9,482 nucleotides of DNA, taken from Actinomycetota bacterium. GTDB taxonomy: Bacteria; Actinomycetota; Actinomycetes; Actinomycetales; Microbacteriaceae. How positions within the stretch are numbered: the stretch's first letter is position 1; every line of letters begins with the position of its first letter. The notes under the pieces were generated by a model. It did not search any database. It was not told the DNA's origin and saw only the letters and a list, made by a program, of their open reading frames with translations. Location of the stretch: positions 1-9,482 of the forward strand of contig WLEN01000021.1 in assembly GCA_009704225.1 (NCBI GenBank), written 5' to 3'. A program made the position numbers and the translations under genes. Positions 1-5,716 of the stretch are shown here, one piece after another.

Positions 1-1679
1 AATTCGTCGAAAAGCGCAAGACCTAAGCCAGCGTGATAGCCGTCAGCCACACGTGTCCCGTTGTTTGTGGCGGTCACCGTCACGGTCTCGGGACTTGAAC
101 GCACTATCGTCAGTGCGATCTCAGTTGCGTGCCCATGGCGAATTGCGTTAGAAATCATTTCGAGCGAAACGATCTGCAGCGCGCGGGAGAAATCGTCGTC
201 AGCCAGAGCGGACTCTCCCACCGCTGGATCCAATTCGAGGGTGACAGAACACATCCCCGCCCAAAAATCCACCAATTGACGTATTGCCCCCACTGCGTCG
301 GCGGAATCCTCCGGCTCGGTCATGACAACCTCCAGCGCTGACGTCACTACTTCGATTGCTTGGTCGCGTTCCACCGCAGAGATTTTTCCTGACCCAGATC
401 GAACGAGACGCGCCTCGGCAAGCACGCGAGACTGAACGGTTGAGTGCAACGTGTGTGTCAAGTGTCGTTGGCGCAACCATGCGCGCCGACGTGCTTCGGA
501 CAACTGAATCAACATGTCAACACGCGCGCCATCAAGCCGGGCGAGTTCCGCACGGCTCGAATACGCCCCGAGAATGATGAGTTGATACAAAAGACCTAAC
601 AGCGGCATGGCGATGCTACTAATGAGCCACGGTTGAAATTCAAGCTCGGCAGGATAAACCAGGGCTTGGTTGATCAGATGGGGCGGAATCCAGGCCAAGG
701 CATGGGTGCTGGCGATAATCATCCCAGTGACTGCAAATGGGGATTGCCGACTACCGACTATCACGCCGAGGAGTCGAACGATTCCATAGACAGACAGCCC
801 CGAAATGAGCGCGGCCATGAAGCCGTTGGCGAGGGGTAACAAGTCGAGAAGTACGGTACCCGATCCCAGAAAAACACCGAGGCCGGAATAGGTCGCGTTG
901 ATTTGATCCCGAATAGCGGGACGTGCGGGTGCCGCCAGGGCACTCATCGCGGCATCACGCTTTGCTGTGGACGTCGACCCCGCCGTGGCCAGCGTGTGGC
1001 TGAGTGGGCGGACGATGTCAGTGGCGAATGCGTCAATTTTGTCGGCAAGCCGCGACCGTGCAATTCGACCGCTGTGTATGTCGTCAACAAGAACCGAAAT
1101 CGCTGGGCGAAGTGTTTCATCTACCTCCTCACGCAATCGTTCGTTGCTAGTGCTCACTTCACTGAGGATGCGGTCGCGCGTCCGTTCGGTCGCCAAAATC
1201 TCGGCACGTGTCGAAATGGATTTCTCGCGCGCTGTCACGACGCGACTGACAACGAGTGAAACGAGTGACAGCACGGGTGGCAGGCTGAGCGCTCCAAGGA
1301 AAATGCGAGAAATGAGGTGTGAGTCAGTTTCCAGTCCAGTTGGTTCGATAACGACCGACACAATTGTCCCCCGCAGGGCACCCGCAACGACCAGCGCACC
1401 GACCACAATCGATATGGATTGACGCCACTTGGCCGGGAGAACAATGCGGACAAGGAGTAGGAGGCTGACCACCACGGATACCGAGAACGCCGCAACACCG
1501 AAGGCTACGGGAAGCGATTGCGCGGACAAGCGCCCCACTTCAGACGCTGTCGTGGGCAAGAGCGTGACCGCGGCGAAGGGGACAATGGTGACGGCGCGAA
1601 AAGGCCAACCTGTTCCGAGGATGTCGACGAAGTCACGAGGCCGGGGAACGTTTTCAAACTGGTCGGACTTATCGACCAT
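1..1679 (-). CDS. Multi-pass membrane histidine-kinase-like sensor protein (3' end cut by window edge)
   Basis: Reverse-strand reading from the ATG at 1679 stays open for 559 codons and runs off the window at base 1. About four hydrophobic segments lie in residues 25-148. A charged, helical stretch of about 120 residues follows, then about four more membrane segments (about 265-385), and then a kinase-like C-terminus. A HisKA_3-like motif, LTHTLHSTVQSRVL, places the likely phospho-acceptor at H412. The ATPase domain shows an N-box (EMISNAIRHG, E507 and N511), a G1-like NNG (N539-G541) and a G2 box (GLGLALFDE, G551-E559). Two key positions are unusual. The acidic residue that normally follows the HisKA_3 histidine is Ser, and the usual Asp of G1 is Asn. 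The gene follows the response regulator with an 11-nt overlap, implying translational coupling and that the two are partners. The signal is unknown. It could act as a kinase, a phosphatase-biased sensor or a degenerate ATP-binding protein. Confidence 0.85.
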   Translation of the reverse strand, partial: MVDKSDQFENVPRPRDFVDILGTGWPFRAVTIVPFAAVTLLPTTASEVGRLSAQSLPVAFGVAAFSVSVVVSLLLLVRIVLPAKWRQSISIVVGALVVAGALRGTIVSVVIEPTGLETDSHLISRIFLGALSLPPVLSLVSLVVSRVVTAREKSISTRAEILATERTRDRILSEVSTSNERLREEVDETLRPAISVLVDDIHSGRIARSRLADKIDAFATDIVRPLSHTLATAGSTSTAKRDAAMSALAAPARPAIRDQINATYSGLGVFLGSGTVLLDLLPLANGFMAALISGLSVYGIVRLLGVIVGSRQSPFAVTGMIIASTHALAWIPPHLINQALVYPAELEFQPWLISSIAMPLLGLLYQLIILGAYSSRAELARLDGARVDMLIQLSEARRRAWLRQRHLTHTLHSTVQSRVLAEARLVRSGSGKISAVERDQAIEVVTSALEVVMTEPEDSADAVGAIRQLVDFWAGMCSVTLELDPAVGESALADDDFSRALQIVSLEMISNAIRHGHATEIALTIVRSSPETVTVTATNNGTRVADGYHAGLGLALFDE

Positions 1680-2304
1680 TGAGCTGATCCCAGTAGAGTC
1701 GGGCGAGTTGAACACGAGCGCTAGGACCGGGCGCAATATTGGCCGCGATCATCATCCGTGACAACAATCGCTCGACGGCGCGAATGGTGGTTGCGCGCGA
1801 ATTCGCGATTTCATCATTGGTGAGACCCTGCGAAACCAATTTGAGAACGCCAATCTGGGCGTTTGACAACGATTGCGTGGCGGTTTGGGCAACCAACGGC
1901 CGAGAGCCCGCCGTTCGGACATCGAGCGCCTCCGTGACCGCGGCGCGTAAGGCAGTGGTCGAGCTGATTTCGGTCTTGACAATATATGAGGCGTCGTTCG
2001 GGATGGTGTTCCATCCCTTGCCCGTGATGCGCGGATCGGCGAGGTTGGTAATGAAAACGACGCCAATTGATGGATTGTCGGCGCGGGCCCGCTGAACCAC
2101 ATCAATGCCCGTCGGCCCCATCCCAAGGTCGATGTCGGCGATTACTAGTCTGGCGGACGTAGCTTTAACGGCCGTAATCGCCGATAGCGCGTCCTGCGCC
2201 TGAGTGACTGCCCACCCCTCGGCCTCCAAGATCTCGGCGATAATGCTGCAAATCAACGGTTCGTCGTCGACGACGACGGCAGAGCCCACTGACGAACCGG
2301 TCAT
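1669..2304 (-). CDS. Two-component response regulator, NarL/LuxR type
   Basis: This is a 211-residue cytoplasmic DNA-binding regulator. The N-terminal receiver domain shows the acidic pair D13-D14 (VVDDEP), the likely phospho-acceptor D57 (VIADIDLG), the switch threonine T86 (VFITN) and the conserved lysine K110 (YIVKTE). A C-terminal LuxR-type helix-turn-helix covers about residues 145-190 (LSNAQIGVLKLV, then LTNDEIA). I chose the ATG at 2304, which starts 1 nt after the stop of the upstream gene. A TTG at 2322 would add six residues but overlaps that gene, so it is less likely. No clear Shine-Dalgarno sequence precedes the ATG, which suits coupling to translation of the gene before it. Its stop overlaps the start of the downstream kinase-like gene. 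The regulated genes are unknown; autoregulation of this unit is possible but no operator was recognised. Confidence 0.9.
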   Translation of the reverse strand: MTGSSVGSAVVVDDEPLICSIIAEILEAEGWAVTQAQDALSAITAVKATSARLVIADIDLGMGPTGIDVVQRARADNPSIGVVFITNLADPRITGKGWNTIPNDASYIVKTEISSTTALRAAVTEALDVRTAGSRPLVAQTATQSLSNAQIGVLKLVSQGLTNDEIANSRATTIRAVERLLSRMMIAANIAPGPSARVQLARLYWDQLNGR

Positions 2305-2305
2305 G

Positions 2306-3109
2306 TTACTTTTTGCGCGCAACCGCGATCAACGAGGTGACGACCTGTTCTGCCGTTTGGGATGACGCGACGGCCTGTGAGTTTACCCAGGCCGCTGCGA
2401 CGCCCGTGAGCGTGAGGGTCACGGCTTTCGACGAGGAAGCCGCGATTACAGGGGCGGGAGCGCCCTGCTTGTTCTGGCCGCGAACGATGAGCGTTGCGAC
2501 AGGGAGTGCGATGGTGCACAGCGCATCGAGGATAAGAATCACGGCGAAGAATCGCCAGTACACATCTTGGAACGACGGCGGCGGGAAATTTCCGTCAGTG
2601 AGGATGATGGGGATGACAAGTGTCGGAACGATTGCTATGAGAATCAGAGCGACCGATAGAGAGGATCGAATCCATCGAAGTGGCGCAGTTTGCAGAAGCA
2701 ACATCAGATTGGCGTGTGCCAGCGACAGCGCGGCGAGCCCCGAGATTGCGAACGTCTTGGTGATGTTCATGTAAACACCGCTGGGTTGATACATGTAGTC
2801 CCCGAAATCCCACCAAATGAGAATTGCGGCGGTGACGAGCGCAAGAGCGCTCATTCCGATGCCAATCCAGCCAACGGCTTTGACGTCGCGTTCGACGATG
2901 GCGAGGTGGCAAAGCGCGAGTACCGAGAATGCCGCAACGGCGAGCGTCGTGAGCATGACCTTGCTTTGGGTCTCGCCGAGTTCGCCCGACACGATGGTGT
3001 AAATGCCAATCAGTGCGGTGATGACGAGCGCGATAACGACTGTCCACACCGCGATTCGACGGATGCCTTTGATGTTTCGGATTTCGCCGGCGTTCTGTTG
3101 TGTGCTCAT
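2306..3109 (-). CDS. Six-TM integral membrane protein of unknown function
   Basis: I do not recognise a named family. The 267-residue protein has a short hydrophilic N-terminus and six hydrophobic segments: about residues 18-40, 52-72, 79-99, 123-143, 152-172 and 186-208. A cytoplasmic-looking tail of about 55 residues follows, rich in Ala, Ser, Thr and Val and ending in ARKK. The last helix begins with YWRFFAVILILDAL, containing a charged Arg and an Asp. No enzyme motif is visible. The ATG at 3109 is preferred over the GTG at 3115. A TAGTCT hexamer ends 6 nt before the ATG and there is no Shine-Dalgarno sequence, which fits a leaderless message. The response regulator begins 1 nt after its stop, so it is most likely the first gene of a three-gene signalling unit and may help the kinase sense membrane or envelope conditions. 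That role is inferred only from context. Confidence 0.82.
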   Translation of the reverse strand: MSTQQNAGEIRNIKGIRRIAVWTVVIALVITALIGIYTIVSGELGETQSKVMLTTLAVAAFSVLALCHLAIVERDVKAVGWIGIGMSALALVTAAILIWWDFGDYMYQPSGVYMNITKTFAISGLAALSLAHANLMLLLQTAPLRWIRSSLSVALILIAIVPTLVIPIILTDGNFPPPSFQDVYWRFFAVILILDALCTIALPVATLIVRGQNKQGAPAPVIAASSSKAVTLTLTGVAAAWVNSQAVASSQTAEQVVTSLIAVARKK

Positions 3110-3144
3110 AGTCACAGACTACAAGCGCCCGCGCGAGAAACGCA
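3110..3144 (-). promoter_or_regulatory. Possible leaderless promoter for the membrane protein-regulator-kinase unit
   Basis: On the minus strand, TAGTCT (3121 down to 3116) matches the TAnnnT form of the -10 box. It lies 6 nt before the ATG at 3109, so transcription could begin at or next to the start codon. No Shine-Dalgarno sequence is present in the 20 bases upstream. A -35 box is not convincing: TGCGTT is at the right distance but is a poor match. Leaderless genes of this layout are common in Actinobacteria. The alternative is readthrough from the lipoprotein gene, whose stop is 52 nt upstream. Confidence 0.4.
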
Positions 3145-3161
3145 GGTTCGAGAGGTCCTCG

Positions 3162-3527
3162 CTACTCGACGATGGGCAGACCAGTGGCGGCTGCGGCGTC
3201 ATTCACGCTGCCGGCGTTTGTCAGATTGACGAAACCCATGTCATTCAGCGCGTCGATAGCCTGACCGGCGCGGTTGCCCGATCGGCAATAGATGATGTAC
3301 GTGCCGGCGGGATCGAACGGCGCAATTTCGTCGAAGAATGTGGCACCCTGCCAATCGATGTTGATCGCACCGTCGAGGTGGCCGGTGGCGAACTCTTCGG
3401 GGGTGCGGACATCGATGACGGCGGTGACGGAACTCATGTCTACATTCTCGGGCGCACAGGCGGTGACGCCAAATGTGATGGCGAAGGCGGTGACAATCGC
3501 TGCGATGGTGGTTGCAATACGCTTCAT
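3162..3527 (-). CDS. Rhodanese-domain lipoprotein (exported sulfurtransferase)
   Basis: This 121-residue protein has a lipoprotein signal peptide: KR near the start, a hydrophobic core (residues 5-20) and a lipobox-like VTAC with the lipidation cysteine at C24. The mature part is a single rhodanese domain. It contains the IDVRTPEEFATGHLDGAINID signature (about 38-58) and the active-site loop CRSGNR, with C81 as the likely persulfide-carrying cysteine. The predicted role is binding or transfer of sulfane sulfur on the outer face of the cytoplasmic membrane. The ATG at 3527 has a good AAAGGA ribosome site 8 nt upstream. The gene diverges from the CstR-like regulator and shares with it a 67-bp gap containing the CsoR/CstR-type operator, so it is probably de-repressed by the same signal. 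The native acceptor or donor of sulfur is not shown by the sequence. Confidence 0.9.
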   Translation of the reverse strand: MKRIATTIAAIVTAFAITFGVTACAPENVDMSSVTAVIDVRTPEEFATGHLDGAINIDWQGATFFDEIAPFDPAGTYIIYCRSGNRAGQAIDALNDMGFVNLTNAGSVNDAAAATGLPIVE

Positions 3528-3542
3528 GGGAAAATCCTTTCG

Positions 3543-3566
3543 ATACCCCCTAGGGTATGCTATGCT
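3543..3566. promoter_or_regulatory. CsoR/CstR-type operator with overlapping -10 sequence
   Basis: Bases 3543-3558 read ATACCCCCTAGGGTAT. This is a perfect 6-bp inverted repeat (ATACCC/GGGTAT) around CCTA, with an internal 8-bp palindrome CCCTAGGG. It matches the GC-tract operator style known for CsoR-family repressors (flanking TA-rich ends around C and G runs). It lies between a divergent CstR-like repressor gene and a rhodanese gene. Two overlapping TATGCT hexamers (3556-3561 and 3561-3566) are candidate -10 boxes for the plus-strand operon, so bound repressor would block RNA polymerase. The site is also only 16 nt upstream of the minus-strand start, so it could control both directions. 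Confidence 0.75.
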
Positions 3567-3594
3567 CGACGCTAACGCAACTCAGAGGAGCGCC

Positions 3595-3852
3595 ATGATT
3601 ATTGAGCCAACCCAATTAAAGACGGCGCGCGATCGACTCGCCCGTGTTCAAGGTCAAATTGGCGGAATCGTGCGGATGATCGATGAGGGTCGCGACTGTA
3701 ACGAAATACTGCACCAACTTTCTGCGGCGAGCACCGCACTGAGTCGCGCCGGATTCACCATCATCGCAACGGGAATGGCGAATTGCGCCACCGAGCCATC
3801 TGACAGCGAAAGTCGCGCGGCGCTTGAAAAAGCGTTCATGTCCCTTGCGTAA
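3595..3852 (+). CDS. cstR: CsoR/RcnR-family repressor, CstR-like persulfide sensor
   Basis: This 85-residue all-helical regulator carries the family hallmark RLARVQGQIGGIVRMIDEGRDC (residues 14-35). The two cysteines sit at C35 and C64, 29 residues apart, the spacing seen in both CsoR and CstR. The copper-binding His of CsoR, four residues before the second Cys, is Gly here (G60), which favours the CstR branch. In characterised members of that branch, persulfides or polysulfides link the two Cys through sulfur bridges and release DNA. The start is the ATG at 3595, preceded by AGAGGAG. Longer in-frame readings extend back through the divergent promoter and rhodanese gene and are not credible. 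It is followed 12 nt later by the reductase-rhodanese gene and probably represses its own operon through the palindrome at 3543-3558. A copper or other metal sensor is less likely, given the missing His and the all-sulfur neighbourhood. Confidence 0.88.
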   Translation: MIIEPTQLKTARDRLARVQGQIGGIVRMIDEGRDCNEILHQLSAASTALSRAGFTIIATGMANCATEPSDSESRAALEKAFMSLA

Positions 3853-3864
3853 AGTGAACGAATT

Positions 3865-5526
3865 ATGAAAGTAGTCATCGTAGGAGGCGTTGCCGGCGGG
3901 ATGTCGGCCGCCACGCGACTGCGCCGACTCGACGAAAACGCGGACATCACTGTTTATGAGGCAGGTCCGGACGTGTCCTTTGCAAACTGCGGGCTGCCAT
4001 ATTTCATCGGCGGTGTAATCGGAAAACGGGAAAGCCTGCTGTTGCAGACTCCCGAAAGCCTTGCGGCTCGATTCAATCTCGACGTTCGCGTGAACTCGCG
4101 AGTGCTGTCTATAGATCGGGCGGCGCGAACGGTGACCGTGCGGAATTCCGAGACCAATGAGACCTTTACCGACTCCTACGATTCGCTCATCTTGTCTCCG
4201 GGTGCGGCTCCCCGACAATTGGTGATTCCGGGATGGGATCGCGCGCTGACCCTGCGAAGCCTCCCCGACGCCGACCGAATCGTTGCCGCAATCGGGGGTG
4301 CTCCCAAACACATTGTCATCCTCGGAGCCGGCTTTATTGGTGTCGAGGTCGCTGAAAACTTGCGCCACCGAGGACATTCGGTGTCGATAGTCCAGTCGGG
4401 GCCGAGCATCCTTTCCCCGTTCGATCCCGAAATGATTGAGCAGTTCCATGTGAATCTGGAACGTCACGGCATCCAAATCCTTGTCAACACGACCGCGACC
4501 GAGATTACGGAATACGCGGTTGAACTCTCCGACGGTGCCCGACTCACCGCGGATGTCGTCATTTCGTCTGTTGGCGTAACTCCCGATCACGCGTTGGCGG
4601 TCGAGGCGGGGCTTCGCATCGGGGCCGCCGGCGGAATCTGGGTTGACAACCAGCAACGCACGAGTGATCCCGCAATCTACGCGGTCGGCGATGCGGCGGA
4701 AAAGCAGTCAGCGTTCACCGATGAAGATCAGATGGTGTGGTTGGCCAATCTTGCGAATCGTCACGGTCGACTCGTCGCCGATGTCGTTGCGGGGCTCGAC
4801 GTGACGGCTCGGCCTTCTGTCACTACGGGAATTGTCGGTGCGTTTGGAATGGCGGCCGCGATCACCGGTTTGAGCGAGAAGTCCGCCCGCCGAGCAGGCA
4901 TCGTTCACCAGGTGATGCATTTGCATCCAAGCTCGCACGCGGGCTATTACCCCGGCGCCGAGACGATGTCGCTAAAGGTAGTCTTTGCACCCGACACGGG
5001 CGCGATTCTTGGTGCACAGGCGGTCGGAAACGACGGTGCGGACAAGCGAATCGACGTGATTGCCACTGCAATTTACGGTCGGCTCACGGTGTCAGACCTC
5101 ATGAATCTCGAACTTGCGTATGCACCTCAGTTCGCGTCGGCGAAAGATGCGATCAACCAGGCAGGATACGTCGGTGACAACATCATGGATGGGCGCACCC
5201 CGACCGTTCAGTGGCACGAGCTCGAGGAACGTCGTGCCGCGGGCGCCGTTCTCATCGACGTCAGAACGGCTGATGAAAATCAGGCCGGTGCCATACCTGG
5301 CTCGCTTCTGATTCCCGTCGACGACCTGAGAAACCGCCTCGAAGAGATTCCGGCTAAGGACGTCATCGTCCACTGCAAGGTCGGACAGCGCGGTCACACC
5401 GCAACTCAACTTCTTCGTTCCCACGGAATCAGGGCGTCCAACCTCGATGGTGGATACCTGACCTGGCGCGCGGGGATGGATTCGATTGTCCGATCGAATT
5501 CTGTTTCACCATTCACCAACAACTAA
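3865..5526 (+). CDS. FAD/NAD(P)H CoA-disulfide (polysulfide) reductase fused to rhodanese domain
   Basis: This 553-residue protein belongs to the CoADR-RHD type, in which a flavin disulfide reductase carries a C-terminal rhodanese. The N-terminal FAD-binding loop is VGGVAGGMSAA (from V6). The single active-site cysteine is C42 in SFANCGLPYFIGG, as in CoA-disulfide reductases. The NAD(P)H-binding loop is GAGFIGVEVAEN (from G154), and the second FAD motif is YAVGDAAE (GD at 275-276). The C-terminal reductase segment has Y361 and LAYAPQFASAKD with Y419, tyrosines associated with this family's active site. The rhodanese domain covers about 450-537, with C504 in the loop CKVGQR. Its expected chemistry is NAD(P)H-dependent reduction of CoA persulfide/polysulfide or CoA disulfide, with sulfane sulfur passed between the domains, in the cytoplasm. 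It follows the CstR-like repressor by 12 nt and precedes the small Cys-rich peptide. The length is normal for the fusion and no key residue is missing. Confidence 0.93.
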   Translation: MKVVIVGGVAGGMSAATRLRRLDENADITVYEAGPDVSFANCGLPYFIGGVIGKRESLLLQTPESLAARFNLDVRVNSRVLSIDRAARTVTVRNSETNETFTDSYDSLILSPGAAPRQLVIPGWDRALTLRSLPDADRIVAAIGGAPKHIVILGAGFIGVEVAENLRHRGHSVSIVQSGPSILSPFDPEMIEQFHVNLERHGIQILVNTTATEITEYAVELSDGARLTADVVISSVGVTPDHALAVEAGLRIGAAGGIWVDNQQRTSDPAIYAVGDAAEKQSAFTDEDQMVWLANLANRHGRLVADVVAGLDVTARPSVTTGIVGAFGMAAAITGLSEKSARRAGIVHQVMHLHPSSHAGYYPGAETMSLKVVFAPDTGAILGAQAVGNDGADKRIDVIATAIYGRLTVSDLMNLELAYAPQFASAKDAINQAGYVGDNIMDGRTPTVQWHELEERRAAGAVLIDVRTADENQAGAIPGSLLIPVDDLRNRLEEIPAKDVIVHCKVGQRGHTATQLLRSHGIRASNLDGGYLTWRAGMDSIVRSNSVSPFTNN

Positions 5527-5535
5527 GGAGAAACC

Positions 5536-5652
5536 ATGTGCCAGAAAGTGACATGCAGCGGCTGCGGAAAGCCCACGTGGGACGGCTGCGGACAGCACAT
5601 TGAGCAGGCCCTCGCCGATGTCAAGCCCGGCGACCGCTGCACGTGTAAGTAA
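5536..5652 (+). CDS. 38-residue Cys-rich small protein, function unknown
   Basis: The peptide has six cysteines (C2, C7, C10, C18, C35, C37) and H21, arranged as MC, CSGC, GCGQH and RCTC. The central part contains CGKPTWDGCGQHIEQAL, and a short helix probably spans residues 19-29. There is no signal peptide or membrane segment. The start is well supported: AAGGAG (5525-5530) lies 5 nt before the ATG, it begins 9 nt after the reductase stop, and the operon terminator follows 40 nt later. From memory, similar short proteins with a CGKxTWxGCGxH core occur in other bacteria, but I cannot confirm this or name a family here. The Cys pattern would suit zinc binding, or carrying or sensing persulfide, and its place in a CstR operon favours a sulfur-linked role. 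That role is inference. It is easily missed because of its size. Confidence 0.85.
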   Translation: MCQKVTCSGCGKPTWDGCGQHIEQALADVKPGDRCTCK

Positions 5653-5656
5653 CTCC

Positions 5657-5683
5657 AAACTCGAGTTTCACCGTGTGGCGGTG
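5657..5683. repeat. Two small inverted repeats in the convergent gap
   Basis: AAACTCGAGTTT (5657-5668) is a perfect 12-bp palindrome without a loop. It is followed directly by CACCG-TGTGG-CGGTG (5669-5683), a 5-bp stem with a 5-nt loop. Neither has a T tract, so neither is a terminator alone. They lie between the Cys-rich peptide and the true terminator, and may be RNA-stabilising structure or chance. Confidence 0.4.
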
Positions 5684-5692
5684 GTGACGGTC

Positions 5693-5716
5693 AGGCGACT
5701 ACCGCGTCGCCTTTTT
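5693..5716 (+). terminator. Rho-independent terminator of the cstR-reductase-Cys peptide operon
   Basis: AGGCGAC (5693-5699) pairs perfectly with GTCGCCT (5706-5712) around the loop TACCGC, and the stem runs straight into TTTTT (5712-5716). It lies 40 nt after the stop of the Cys-rich peptide. The hairpin covers the stop codon and last few codons of the convergent MFS gene, so one sequence does both jobs. Read on the minus strand the stem is not followed by T residues, so it should terminate only plus-strand transcription. Confidence 0.85.

Noticed and set aside
903..1761. Several plus-strand open frames of about 110-150 codons
   Set aside because: They are antisense to the kinase-like gene, whose minus-strand frame has membrane segments and ATPase boxes. 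No ribosome sites or protein features support the plus-strand frames.
2305..2322. TTG start at 2322 for the response regulator
   Set aside because: It would overlap the upstream gene and add six residues ahead of the receiver domain. The ATG at 2304, 1 nt after the preceding stop, is the simpler start.
3616..4656. 346-codon open frame on the minus strand
   Set aside because: It lies opposite the CstR-like gene and the FAD/NAD domains of the reductase, whose motifs are unmistakable on the plus strand. The predicted product has no domain-like pattern.
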